Program-made: the position numbers and the translations under genes | Source: JACVRW01 sp963739095 | GTDB lineage: Bacteria > Actinomycetota > Thermoleophilia > Solirubrobacterales > Thermoleophilaceae | Reading direction: 5' to 3' | DNA: 64,000 bases | NCBI GenBank assembly: GCA_963739095.1 | Contig: CAVTZF010000013.1 | Coordinates: forward strand, 52,140 to 116,139 | Shown: positions 1-8,656 of the stretch, one piece after another | Position numbering within the stretch: position 1 is the stretch's first letter | Layout: each line of letters starts with the position of its first letter | Notes under the pieces: model-generated | What the model was told of the DNA's origin: nothing | Databases searched by the model: none | What the model saw: only the letters and a program-made list of their open reading frames with translations

Positions 1-1776
1 CCTCCTGCGTTCGCTCAGCTCAACTTCACTTCGACGGACGTCTCGATCTTCGGCAGCACCCCCAAGGCGGTGCTGGCGAGCGACTTCAACGGCGACTCGC
101 ACCTCGACCTGGCCACAGCCAACAACGGCACGTTGTTTGACGACGGCGGGGTCGACGTGCTGATCGGCGCCGGGAACGGCAGCTTCACCGACGTGGACGA
201 GTACCCCGCCGACGACGGTCCTACCTCGCTCGCCGCCGCGGACTTCAACGCCGACACGCACACCGACCTGGCGGTCGCGAACGGCAGCTCGGCCGACGTC
301 TCGGTGCTGCTCGGCGCGGGCGATGGCACGTTCGGCGCGCCGACGAACATCACGGCAGGCCAGTCACCCGCTTGGGTGGTAGCCGGCTTTCTCAACGCCG
401 ACTCCCATCCCGACCTGGCGGTGGCGAACAACGGGTCCGACGATGTTTCGATCCTCCTGGGCAACGGCGATGGGAGCTTCACCGGCCCCACGAGCGTCCA
501 GGCCGGCGACGGCCCCTCCTCCGTGGCGACCGGAGAGTTCAATTCCGACTCCGATCTCGATCTGGTCGTCGCCAACGGGGGCGGCACCTCCGTGGACGCG
601 TCCGTCCTGCTCGGCAAAGGCGACGGCACCTTCAGCGGCCCGACCAGCGTCGACGCCGGGCCCTCGCCCGATTCTGTCGCGGTCGGGGACTTCGACCGCG
701 ACACGAACGCCGACCTGGTGTTTGCCGATGAACTCTTCTTCCACGGGGCTGTCTCGATCGTGCTTGGCGCTGGCGACGGCACCTTCGGCTCCCGGACGGA
801 GTACGAGATTGGCTCGTCCGCCACGTCGCTGGCGGTAGCGGACTTCAACGCCGACTCGGTGGCCGATGTGGCGGCGACTGACCCCGACGCCGGAGTCAAC
901 TCCAACGCCGGCGTCCTGGTGCTGCTCGGAACCGGCCTTGGCACGTTGGTGGGCCCGAACAACTTCCAGGCCATCGGTGCGGCCTCGGTGGCGGCCGGCC
1001 ACTTCAACGCCGACCCGCTCCCGGACATGGCCACCGCCGACAGCACCCGGAACGCCGTCACCGTGCTCCTGAACATTCCGGCGCCAGCGAGCACCGCCCC
1101 CAAGGTGAGCGTCGCTCCCGGTGGGTCGTGCGGTCCGGGCGGGCGGCAGGGGACGATCAGGCTCGCGCTCGCCGACGCCGGAAAGCCCGCCGGCCGGCCG
1201 CTGCTGAGCGTGGCCTCCTCCAACCACGCCCTCGTCCCGACCCGCAGGATGACGCTGTCCGGCAGCGGCGCGAGCCGCATGCTCACGTCAAGGGTGGCCC
1301 TGGGCCGCCGCGGCTCGGCGGTCGTGACCCTGAGGGCCAGCGAGGGTCGGGCCAGCCGCTCGCTGCCCGTAACGGTGCGGGTCGGCGGTAACGGTGCCGA
1401 CCGGGTGGTCGGGGGCCCGCGAGCCGACGTGGTGTTCGGCAAGAACGGCGGCGACCGGCTCGCCGGGCGGGGCGGCAACGACCTGCTCTGCGGCGGCGGC
1501 GGTGCGGGCTCGGCGCGCGCCGCCGGCGCCAAGGGGGAGAGGCACGGCGGCGCCGACACGCTCCGCGGCGGCCGCGGGCACGACACGCTCTACGGCGGCC
1601 GCGGCAGGGACCGGCTATACGGCGGCCGCGGCCGCGATCGGCTGGTCGCCGGCGCGGGGGACGATCGAGTCAGCGCACGCGGCGGGGGGCGGGATCACAT
1701 CATCTGCGGCCGTGGACGTGACAAGGTCCTGGCCGACGAGCGCGACCACGTCCGCGGCTGTGAGCTGGGCCGCTGA
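1..1776 (+). CDS. Secreted FG-GAP/VCBS beta-propeller protein with RTX-like C-terminal repeats (5' partial)
   Basis: The frame is open from base 1, so the N-terminus and any signal peptide lie outside the window. Seven repeats of the type DFNxDxxxDLAVAN, spaced about 45-55 residues apart, are visible; these are FG-GAP/VCBS Ca2+-binding loops and seven would close a seven-bladed propeller. After about residue 365 comes a roughly 90-residue Ig-like linker, then glycine/aspartate nonapeptides (GGRGRDRLY type), the RTX Ca2+-binding roll. It ends in a cysteine-containing cap, CGRGRDKVLADERDHVRGCE. The product is probably an extracellular, calcium-stabilised adhesin or surface protein; ligand unknown. 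It converges on the next gene, which has a different propeller but a very similar cap. Confidence 0.85.
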   Translation, partial: PPAFAQLNFTSTDVSIFGSTPKAVLASDFNGDSHLDLATANNGTLFDDGGVDVLIGAGNGSFTDVDEYPADDGPTSLAAADFNADTHTDLAVANGSSADVSVLLGAGDGTFGAPTNITAGQSPAWVVAGFLNADSHPDLAVANNGSDDVSILLGNGDGSFTGPTSVQAGDGPSSVATGEFNSDSDLDLVVANGGGTSVDASVLLGKGDGTFSGPTSVDAGPSPDSVAVGDFDRDTNADLVFADELFFHGAVSIVLGAGDGTFGSRTEYEIGSSATSLAVADFNADSVADVAATDPDAGVNSNAGVLVLLGTGLGTLVGPNNFQAIGAASVAAGHFNADPLPDMATADSTRNAVTVLLNIPAPASTAPKVSVAPGGSCGPGGRQGTIRLALADAGKPAGRPLLSVASSNHALVPTRRMTLSGSGASRMLTSRVALGRRGSAVVTLRASEGRASRSLPVTVRVGGNGADRVVGGPRADVVFGKNGGDRLAGRGGNDLLCGGGGAGSARAAGAKGERHGGADTLRGGRGHDTLYGGRGRDRLYGGRGRDRLVAGAGDDRVSARGGGRDHIICGRGRDKVLADERDHVRGCELGR

Positions 1777-1796
1777 TAGCGCGCGGCTGACGCTCC

Positions 1797-3286
1797 CTAC
1801 CGCCGGATGCGCTCGCAACCGCGCAGGCGGTCGCGCCTGTCGGCCTTGACCCGGTCACGGCCGGCGCCACATCTCACGGTGTCACGGCGACCATCGCGGA
1901 CGGCCAGACGGTCGTGTCCCGAGCCGGCAACCAGCATGTCGCTGCCGGATCCGCCCCTCAGGAAGTCGTGGCCGGCGCCGCCGTCGAGGCGATCGCGTCC
2001 CGGCCCGCCGCCCAACCGGTCCCGGCCCAGCCCGCCGTTCAGACGGTCGTTGGCGCGGCGCGCCAAGCCACGCCGGGCGACGCTCGACGGGGAGCTGCAG
2101 CGGTCGCCGACAAGGGTGTCGTTCCCCGCAAGACCCTTGATTACGTCCGACCCGCCAAGGCCGCAGATGACGTTGTCGCCCGCGGTCCCCATCAGAACGT
2201 CGTCGCCGGAGGTGGGCGGGATGGGGGTCACGATCACGTCGTATGCCCCAGGCCCGGCGGGCACGGTCGGCGGCGCCTTGGGCGCGAGCTCGCCTCCCGC
2301 CCGCATGTCGAACTGGAACACCGTCCCGTCCACGCCGCCCGTGACGTAGACCGACTTGCCGTCGGGGTTCACCGCGACGTCTCCGCCGAAATCCGCGGTC
2401 GGCATCGTCGGCGGGGTCTTGGGCGAGAGGCCACCGCCCGCTCCCACGTCGTACTGGGAGACCGAGGCTCCGGCCACATTCGCGACGTAGACCGACTTCC
2501 CGTCCGGGCTCACCGCCACTCCGCGCGCACCCGCTCCTGCGCTCACCGTGCCCGGGGTCAGCGGCGAGAGCCGCCCGCCGGCGCCCACCGCGAACTGCGA
2601 CACCCCGTCGAAGCTCGTGACGTACACCGACTTCGAGTCCGGGCTGACCGCGATGCCACGGGGCACGACGCCGAGCGGGATGCCTGGCGGCCTCTTCAGG
2701 GAGAGGGTCCCGTCGGACCCGACGTCGTATTGGGAGATCGAGCTGTCGCCCACGTTCGTCACGTAGACGGACCGTCCGTCCGGACTCGCCGCCAGGGCGG
2801 CGGGTTCGGGGCCGGCGGCGACCGTGGGCGGATTCTGCGGGAAGAGGGCCTCGGCAGTTCCTGCCACGGTGAACTGCGAGACCGTGGACGCGTCACCGTT
2901 GGTGACGTACACGGCGAGTTCCCGTCCGCGCTGACGACGATGTCCTGAGGTTGGGAGGCGGGCACGCTCTGTGTGAACTTCGAAGAGAGTGCGCCGCCGT
3001 TCCCCCACGTCGTATTGCGAGATCGTGCCCGCAGCAACGTTCGCCACGTACGACGGAGGATGCGTCCGGGGTGACCGCCACTCCCTGAGCTTGGCGTTGC
3101 GCGGGCGCGGACGACGGCACGAGAGCTGAACAGGCCGCCACCCGCTCCCACCCCGTACTGGAACACCGTCGAGGCGGTCCCCGGCGCAAGCGAGTTGCTC
3201 GTGACATATACGAACGGCGCCGCGCCGGCCGACGGCGTCACCACGAGGGCGGCGAACAGCGCGCAAAGCGCGGCGGATCGAGCCAT
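1797..3286 (-). pseudogene. Secreted YVTN/lactonase-type beta-propeller with RTX-like tail, interrupted by several frameshifts
   Basis: A clear signal peptide (MARSAALCALFAALVV, cut near AGA) begins at 3286. Propeller repeats follow, each with a strand like SVYVTNxxxxSxSQYDVGxxG. About 170 C-terminal residues carry GGxGxDxL RTX repeats and a cap (CGAGRDRVKADRRDRLRGCE) close to that of the convergent neighbour. Between about 3120 and 2920 the coding frame changes four times, while the repeat pattern stays intelligible in the successive frames (VAVTPDASSV, then YVANVAAGTISQYDVG, then SQPQDIVVSADGN, then VYVTNGDASTVSQF). From about 2925 to 1797 one frame is intact. Either this is a recent pseudogene or the local sequence has indel errors; the preserved repeats favour errors. 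Probable role: extracellular propeller with Ca2+-binding tail. Confidence 0.7.
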
Positions 3287-3343
3287 CCGCCGACATCCTA
3301 TTGGCCTACGCAAGCCCATCCACTTGGGGTATCTTGCGCGCGA

Positions 3344-4162
3344 ATGGAGTATTCGCTTGCCGGGAGGGCCGTACTTGTCGCCGGGCTCGCTGTGGCGACG
3401 CTCGCGGTACCAGCCCAGGCCCAGGCCGGCGGAGGACTGCTGGCCGGCTCGCCTCGAATCGAGACCGTACGGGCACTGATCCCGAGGGAAGGTCGCCATG
3501 CGGGGCGGCTCGTCGTGTGGGTGCGCGTAGCCCACGCGAGCGGCACGCGGCGCGCGGTCGCGAGGGAGCTGCCGGAAACGATCCACAGGGCTCGCGTGAC
3601 CGCGCGCGTCGGTGAAGCCTCACGGACCGCGACGCAACGGATCGAGCTCGATCGCCGGCGCGCCCCGGGCGGATATCACTTCCGCTTCCCGAGATCGGCT
3701 CTGGCGGCGCAAGCCGGCAGGCGCGTTCCGGTGTCGGTGCGCGTGCAGCAAACCATCGACGTGGATTCGGACGGTGACAGCGACGATCGTGCCCTCACCT
3801 CGGCCATGCGGAACGTGCCGCTGGCGCGCCCGGCGCTGTCGATCGAGCCGAGCGACGGCGATTACGAGAACGGTGCCAATGACAGCCTGCAGGTGAGCGG
3901 TGGATACGTCACCAGCTTCTTCTTCATGTCGGGGATCAACTCCCCGTGCGCCGTCGGCCCGGCAGACGTCGTCCGCGCGCCGATCGACCCGCAGACCGGC
4001 CAGTTCAGCTTCGAGAGCACGAACGCTCAGTCGAACCCGCCGGTCAACACCACGGCGAAAGGCACCTTCACAAACGCCACGTCGTTGACCCTCGATGCGA
4101 GCCTCATGGTCGCGAGTTGCACCTACGACGTAAGCCCGACCGAGTTCAGCTTCCTGCTGTGA
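3344..4162 (+). CDS. Secreted protein of unknown function
   Basis: The 272-residue product starts with a signal peptide (positive start, hydrophobic run, cut after AQA near residue 27). The middle resembles a beta-rich domain, with an acidic DVDSDGDSDD stretch near residue 130 that could bind calcium. The C-terminal 100 residues hold the only two cysteines of the mature protein (SPCAVG and ASCTYD), which could form one disulfide. I do not recognise a family. It is divergent from the propeller gene at 3286, with about 57 bases between the starts, so the two may share a promoter region. Confidence 0.6.
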   Translation: MEYSLAGRAVLVAGLAVATLAVPAQAQAGGGLLAGSPRIETVRALIPREGRHAGRLVVWVRVAHASGTRRAVARELPETIHRARVTARVGEASRTATQRIELDRRRAPGGYHFRFPRSALAAQAGRRVPVSVRVQQTIDVDSDGDSDDRALTSAMRNVPLARPALSIEPSDGDYENGANDSLQVSGGYVTSFFFMSGINSPCAVGPADVVRAPIDPQTGQFSFESTNAQSNPPVNTTAKGTFTNATSLTLDASLMVASCTYDVSPTEFSFLL

Positions 4163-4202
4163 GAACCCGGCCGCTCGAGTGGAGGCTGCGGCACCGGACG
4201 GA

Positions 4203-5624
4203 TCAGCCGCCGATGCGCAGCTCGGCGATCGCGTTCACGAACGCCTCGAGCTGCTTCGTCGTCCAGCACTCGAACACCCCGTCGCAGAAGGGCTCGTAGG
4301 TGGACATGACCGAGTCGCCGTAGTTCCAGTAGAGGCGTGGCTCGGGGTTGATCCAGAACGTATGGCCGGCGCGCTCGGCCACGTGCCCGAACACGGAGGC
4401 GTGCGGCTCGCGGCCATTGGTGCGCGCGTCGCCGAGGACGATCACGGTGGAGCGCGGGTCGAGGTCGTCGACCACACGGTCGAGGAACTCGACCCAGACG
4501 CGCCCATAGTCGGTGTAGCCGGACACGTCCGCGACGCCGGCGTCGGTGGCGATCCGGCGCGAAACGGCCTCGAACGAGCGCTCGCGCTCGAAGACGTTCG
4601 TGACCTCAGAGATCCGCTCGACGAACACGAACGAGCGCAGCTTGCGGAACTGGTCGTGGAGGGCGTGCAGGACGCTGAGGAAGAAGACGCTCGCGCTCGT
4701 GACGCTCGTCGACACGTCGCACAGCACGTAGAGCTCGGGGCGGCGCGGGCGCTTCGGCCGGTACTTCAGCTCGAGCGGGACGCCGCCGGTCTGGAGCGAG
4801 GCGCGCATCGTGCGACGCACGTCGACCTGCCACGAACGCCGCCGGCCCCGGTGCTCGCGGCCGTGTGACGCGAGCCGCTTCTTCAGCTGCGCGACCACGC
4901 GGTGTACCTGCGAAAGGTCCTGGGCCGGGTTGGTGGGGAGGGCGCGGTCGAACTCGCGCAGCGGCTTCGCCGGCGGCAGCGACTGCGTGCGCTCGATCAT
5001 CTGGCGCTCGAGCTCACGGCGCACGTGCCGCTCGAACTCCTGCAGGTGGTCGCGCGGCACCGAGTCCGGGTCGGGCAGCTCGGAGCTCGGGTTCTCGCCC
5101 TTGAGCCCGAGCGTGCGCCGGATGCGCTGGACGTCGACGCCGATCACGCCGGAGCCCTCGCCCTGACGGCCGAAGGCGGCGATCGCGAGCCGGGCGAGGT
5201 CGCGCATGTCGCCGTCGTTGCCGGCTCGCACCGCCTCGCGTATGCGCTCGCGGAGCGCCTCGAGGTCGATGTCGTGGCCGCCCGAGAAGCGCTCCTCGCG
5301 CAGGCCCTGCTCGATCGCCTCGCGCTCGACTATGCGGAAGAAGAAGCGATCGAAGAGCACGTCGAGGACGTGGCGGTCCTCCTGCGACTTGGCGAGCGTG
5401 GTGGCGAGCGCGCTGTGGAAGTCCGAGCGCGAGGTCCAGCTCACGGCGTCGAGCGCCTGGAAGGCGTCGAGCAGCTCGCTCGTGCCGACGGCCACGCCCT
5501 CGCGGCGCAGCTCGTCCGCGAACTCGAGCAGCCGCGGCGCCATCCCGTCGGGACCGGGCGCCGCCGGCATCCCGCCGTAGAGCGCCGGGTTCCTACCCGG
5601 CCTGGCGGGTCCCGACGACTCCAT
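4203..5624 (-). CDS. VWA domain protein, CoxE-like
   Basis: The C-terminal half is a von Willebrand A domain with a MIDAS motif (DVSTS, Asp303), a Thr in YTDYG and a GDARTN loop. The N-terminal 270 residues are the charged helical region typical of CoxE-like proteins. It follows a MoxR AAA+ ATPase gene on the same strand, overlapping it by 32 bases if the first ATG is used. Later ATGs at 5570 and 5543 would remove the overlap and cannot be excluded. MoxR-VWA pairs act as metal-insertion or protein-maturation chaperones in known systems (for example CoxD/CoxE for CO dehydrogenase). No client enzyme gene is adjacent here, so the target is unknown. Confidence 0.8.
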   Translation of the reverse strand: MESSGPARPGRNPALYGGMPAAPGPDGMAPRLLEFADELRREGVAVGTSELLDAFQALDAVSWTSRSDFHSALATTLAKSQEDRHVLDVLFDRFFFRIVEREAIEQGLREERFSGGHDIDLEALRERIREAVRAGNDGDMRDLARLAIAAFGRQGEGSGVIGVDVQRIRRTLGLKGENPSSELPDPDSVPRDHLQEFERHVRRELERQMIERTQSLPPAKPLREFDRALPTNPAQDLSQVHRVVAQLKKRLASHGREHRGRRRSWQVDVRRTMRASLQTGGVPLELKYRPKRPRRPELYVLCDVSTSVTSASVFFLSVLHALHDQFRKLRSFVFVERISEVTNVFERERSFEAVSRRIATDAGVADVSGYTDYGRVWVEFLDRVVDDLDPRSTVIVLGDARTNGREPHASVFGHVAERAGHTFWINPEPRLYWNYGDSVMSTYEPFCDGVFECWTTKQLEAFVNAIAELRIGG

Positions 5625-6492
5625 CGCCCAGCTTCACCCCGACGCGCTCGGCCACGAGGTCGAGGTCGGTCCGGTGCTTGACGATGATCGACATCGTCTT
5701 CTCGAGCACGCTGCGGTCGATGTCCTCGGCGCCCAGCAGCAACAGCGCGCGCGCCCAGTCGATCGACTCCGCGATCGACGGCGGCTTCTTCAGGTCGAGC
5801 GTGCGCACCATGTGGACGACCTCGACCAGCTTGCGTGCGATCGCCTGGTCGAGCTCGGGCGCGTGCAGGTGGACGATCTCGAGCTCACGCTCGACATCCG
5901 GGTAGTCGAGCCAGAGGTAGAGGCAGCGGCGCTTCAGCGCCTCGGTCAGCTCACGCGAGTTGTTCGAGGTCAGCAGCACGAGCGGCTGCGTGCGCGCCTC
6001 TACGACGCCCAGCTCGGGGATCGAGATCTGGAACTCGGACAGGACCTCGAGCAGCATCGCCTCGAATTCCTGGTCGGTCTTGTCGATCTCGTCGATCAGG
6101 AGCACGACCGGCTCCTCGGCGGCGATCGCGTTGAGCAGCGGCCTCGCCAGCAGGAACTCCTCGCTGAAGATGTCGTCCTGGACCCGCTCCCAGCCGGTGT
6201 CCGCGGCCTCGGTCTGGATGCGCAGCAGCTGCTTGCGGTAGTTCCACTCGTACAGCGCCTTGGCCTCGTCGAGGCCCTCGTAGCACTGCAGCCGGATCAG
6301 CCTGCGCTCGGTCGCGCGTGAGACGGCCTTGGCGAGCTCGGTCTTGCCGACCCCCGCCGGTCCCTCGACCAGCACGGGCTTGCCGAGCCGGCCCGCCAGG
6401 AAGGAGACGAGCGCTGCCGACTCGTCGGCGAGATAGCCAACCTCGCCGAGGCGCTCGCGCGCCCGCTCGATCGATTCGAACTCGTCGGCCAT
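5593..6492 (-). CDS. MoxR-family AAA+ ATPase
   Basis: The 299-residue protein has Walker A GPAGVGKT (residues 44-51), Walker B VVLLIDEIDK near residue 130, the sensor-1 segment LLTSNNSRELTEALKRR and an arginine-rich C-terminal lid. Length and motifs match the MoxR/CoxD group. MoxR ATPases work with VWA proteins to remodel or mature other proteins, often metalloenzymes. The VWA gene follows directly and overlaps, so the two are surely co-transcribed and probably form one complex. The divergent gene at 6513 starts only 20 bases away. Confidence 0.88.
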   Translation of the reverse strand: MADEFESIERARERLGEVGYLADESAALVSFLAGRLGKPVLVEGPAGVGKTELAKAVSRATERRLIRLQCYEGLDEAKALYEWNYRKQLLRIQTEAADTGWERVQDDIFSEEFLLARPLLNAIAAEEPVVLLIDEIDKTDQEFEAMLLEVLSEFQISIPELGVVEARTQPLVLLTSNNSRELTEALKRRCLYLWLDYPDVERELEIVHLHAPELDQAIARKLVEVVHMVRTLDLKKPPSIAESIDWARALLLLGAEDIDRSVLEKTMSIIVKHRTDLDLVAERVGVKLGDGVVGTRQAG

Positions 6493-6512
6493 GAGAAGCC
6501 AAGGATACTTTC

Positions 6513-6746
6513 GTGCCCTTGCTCGCCGCCCTCGTCGCTCAGATCCCAGACCTGCCTGGCCTCGGCGACGAGGGACCGGGCGATCTCGAGTCCCTGCTGA
6601 CCCTCTGCTTCGTGCTGATGGGCCTCGGATTCGGTGTGGGCATCCTCGGCCACATCATCAGCTCGCGCGTGCTGGTGGCGATGGGAATCGTGCTCGTGAT
6701 GGCGGGGACGGTTGTCTTTGTGCTGGCGGTGGGGCGGTACGGGTGA
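6513..6746 (+). CDS. Small two-helix membrane protein
   Basis: The 77-residue product has an amphipathic, acidic N-terminal part (residues 10-28) and two hydrophobic helices (about 29-50 and 54-73) separated by a short loop with Ser-Ser-Arg. No family recognised. It is divergent from moxR with only 20 bases between starts, so the promoters would overlap. The coherent hydrophobic pattern supports a real gene. Confidence 0.55.
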   Translation: MPLLAALVAQIPDLPGLGDEGPGDLESLLTLCFVLMGLGFGVGILGHIISSRVLVAMGIVLVMAGTVVFVLAVGRYG

Positions 6747-6865
6747 GGGGCTGCAGCGAGCCCACGGAACGACGGCTGGGGAGGGGGTGGTCGCAAAGGG
6801 TTTCGCCGCCGTGGCAACGCGGTGTCGTCTCGCGACCTCAAAGGGACACAGTGCCGCCCGGCCGG

Positions 6866-7804
6866 CTAGCCGCCCATCGACTCCGCGAACCCCGTCCTCC
6901 AGCTCGGGTGCGCCGGCTCCCAGCCCAGCTCGCGCTTGGCCTTCTCGTTCGAGGCACCGCGGAGCGATAGCGCGAACACCGCCACCGGCCTGCCCGCCAC
7001 CAGCCGGGCCAGCCAGACCGGCACTCGCCGCGGTGGCTTCGCGCCCGCGGCGGCGGCGTAGACCGGCACCCAGTCGCGCATGGCCGCGGGCTCGTCGTCG
7101 GTGATGTTGTAGACCCCGGGCGCGCCGCGCGTGACCGCCGCGACGGTCGCGTCGGCCGCGTCGTCGACGTGGACGAAGGACGTCACGCCGGTGCCCTCCC
7201 CGACGATCGGCAGCCGCCGCTTCCGCACCTCGGTCGCGTAGGCGCCGTCGTCCGCGTAGTGCGTCCCTGGGCCGTAGAAGAAGCCGTAGCGCAGTACGAG
7301 GCCCTCGAGGTCCTCTGCGCTCGTCACCGTGCGCTCCATCTGCTTGAGGATTCGCATGGACTCGCCGAACGGGGCGGGCGCGTCCTTCATGGTGGCGTCC
7401 TCCTCGGTCTTGACGAGCCCGCCGGTCGGCTCGTAGAGGAACGCGACGCTCTGGGTGATGAAGCGCCGTGCCCCCGCGGCCCGCGCCGCCTCCATCAGGT
7501 TGCGCGTGCCCTCGCCGCGCACCCGGTTGGTGGCGCTGTAGAGCTGCTTGTCGCGGAAGCTCATCCGTTCGGGCAGCGCGGTCAGCTCGTGGAGGACCAC
7601 CTCCGCGCCCGCTTCGGTGACCGCGGCGCGCAGCGTCTCCCGGTCGAACACGTCCACGACGGCCGCTCGCGCGCCGGCCGCCCGGATCAGCTCGGCGCGC
7701 TCCTCGGAGCGCGTCATGCCGGTGACCTCGTGACCGGCGGCCAGGAGGCGCGGCACGAGCGGCCGTCCGATCGCCCCGCTGGCGCCCGCGAGGAAGACCC
7801 TCAT
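6866..7804 (-). CDS. NAD(P)-dependent epimerase/dehydratase family protein
   Basis: A Rossmann fold begins at residue 1 with GASGAIGRPL (residues 8-17). Later come HELTALPE, a Ser-rich segment (ITQSVAFLYEP, the place of the catalytic Ser and Tyr) and YGFFYGPGTHY, as in extended-SDR nucleoside-sugar epimerase relatives. The 312-residue length is normal. Substrate is unknown; many such proteins reduce aldehydes or ketones, or act on modified sugars. It overlaps the upstream membrane-protein gene by four bases (ATGA at 7801-7804), so translation is probably coupled. Confidence 0.82.
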   Translation of the reverse strand: MRVFLAGASGAIGRPLVPRLLAAGHEVTGMTRSEERAELIRAAGARAAVVDVFDRETLRAAVTEAGAEVVLHELTALPERMSFRDKQLYSATNRVRGEGTRNLMEAARAAGARRFITQSVAFLYEPTGGLVKTEEDATMKDAPAPFGESMRILKQMERTVTSAEDLEGLVLRYGFFYGPGTHYADDGAYATEVRKRRLPIVGEGTGVTSFVHVDDAADATVAAVTRGAPGVYNITDDEPAAMRDWVPVYAAAAGAKPPRRVPVWLARLVAGRPVAVFALSLRGASNEKAKRELGWEPAHPSWRTGFAESMGG

Positions 7805-8199
7805 CTCGTCTCCGCGCGGCGCTCCGCCTGCAGCATCCAGGCGAGCAGGGCGGTGGCCAGCACGAGCGATACGAGGTTGGCCGGGCCGAGCCAGGACGGG
7901 TGGGCCTCGCCGACGTCCAGCAGGTGGTTGAACGAGTGCAGTGCGTACTGAGCAAAGGCGAGCACCAGCACCGGCAGGCGCCAGGAGACGCGGTTCACCG
8001 ATGCGAGCGCGACGCCCCCGAGGGCCAGGTACCAGGTCGCGAGGTCGCCCATGTAGTGGTCGTTGCGCACGCCGTACGGGCCGATCTCGTCGAAGAAGAA
8101 CCCGGGCGCGATCCAGAGCAGCAGGCCGAGGATGATCTGGACGACGGCAAAGACGACAAGCAGCGCCTTCACGGCGCGTTCAGGCGGGGACTGGCGCAT
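7801..8199 (-). CDS. Four-helix integral membrane protein of unknown function
   Basis: I chose the ATG at 8199 (MRQSPPERAVK). An upstream ATG at 8250 would run into the divergent MOSC gene, and the extra residues show no membrane or domain pattern. About 132 residues contain four hydrophobic helices, with a conserved-looking DHYMGDLATWYLALGG in the second and HSFNHLLD in the third. The pattern resembles small actinobacterial membrane proteins of unknown role. It is translationally coupled to the epimerase gene downstream. Confidence 0.65.
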   Translation of the reverse strand: MRQSPPERAVKALLVVFAVVQIILGLLLWIAPGFFFDEIGPYGVRNDHYMGDLATWYLALGGVALASVNRVSWRLPVLVLAFAQYALHSFNHLLDVGEAHPSWLGPANLVSLVLATALLAWMLQAERRAETR

Positions 8200-8221
8200 C
8201 GCCGCAATGTACCCTGGGGCG

Positions 8222-8656
8222 ATGCCAGGCTCGGTCGAGAGCATCGCCATCGCGCCGCAGGAGAGCGCGTTGCCGAATGCCGTCGGCGAGATCGAGGTGA
8301 CGGGGCGCGGGCTCGTCGGGGATCGCTACCACGACGCCGGCGACATCACCCTCATCGAGGCCGAAGCGCTCGAGGGCTTCCTTGCGGATACCGGCATCGA
8401 GCTCACCCATGAGGCGTCGCGCCGCCAGGTACTCACGCGCGGCATCGACCTCAACGCCCTCGTCGGCCGGCGCTTCACGGTCGGCACGGTCGAGTGCGAG
8501 GGGATAGAGCTCTGCGAGCCCTGCAATCACCTTCAGTCGCTCACGAAGCCGGGCGTGCTGCGCGGGATGGTCCACCGCGCCGGTCTGCGTGCGGACATCA
8601 TCGGACCCGGCCACATCGTGGTCGGCGACCCAGTCACTCCGGGAGGGAACCAGTGA
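8222..8656 (+). CDS. MOSC domain protein
   Basis: The 144-residue product is a stand-alone MOSC domain: GLVGDRYH near residue 33, ITLIEAEALE, then RRQVLTRGIDLNALVGRRFTVG, and the conserved cysteine in CEPCNHLQ. MOSC domains bind or transfer sulfur in molybdenum-cofactor enzymes; the cysteine is the expected sulfur carrier. The start at 8222 gives the usual N-terminus; longer frames upstream overlap the divergent gene. Its TGA overlaps the GTG start of citrate synthase (GTGA at 8653-8656). That coupling to central metabolism is unusual and may only be a regional habit. Confidence 0.85.
   Translation: MPGSVESIAIAPQESALPNAVGEIEVTGRGLVGDRYHDAGDITLIEAEALEGFLADTGIELTHEASRRQVLTRGIDLNALVGRRFTVGTVECEGIELCEPCNHLQSLTKPGVLRGMVHRAGLRADIIGPGHIVVGDPVTPGGNQ

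Noticed and set aside
15..1586. Long frames antisense to the first propeller gene
   Set aside because: They are Pro/Ser/Arg-rich mirror frames of a GC-rich repeat gene and show no domain pattern.
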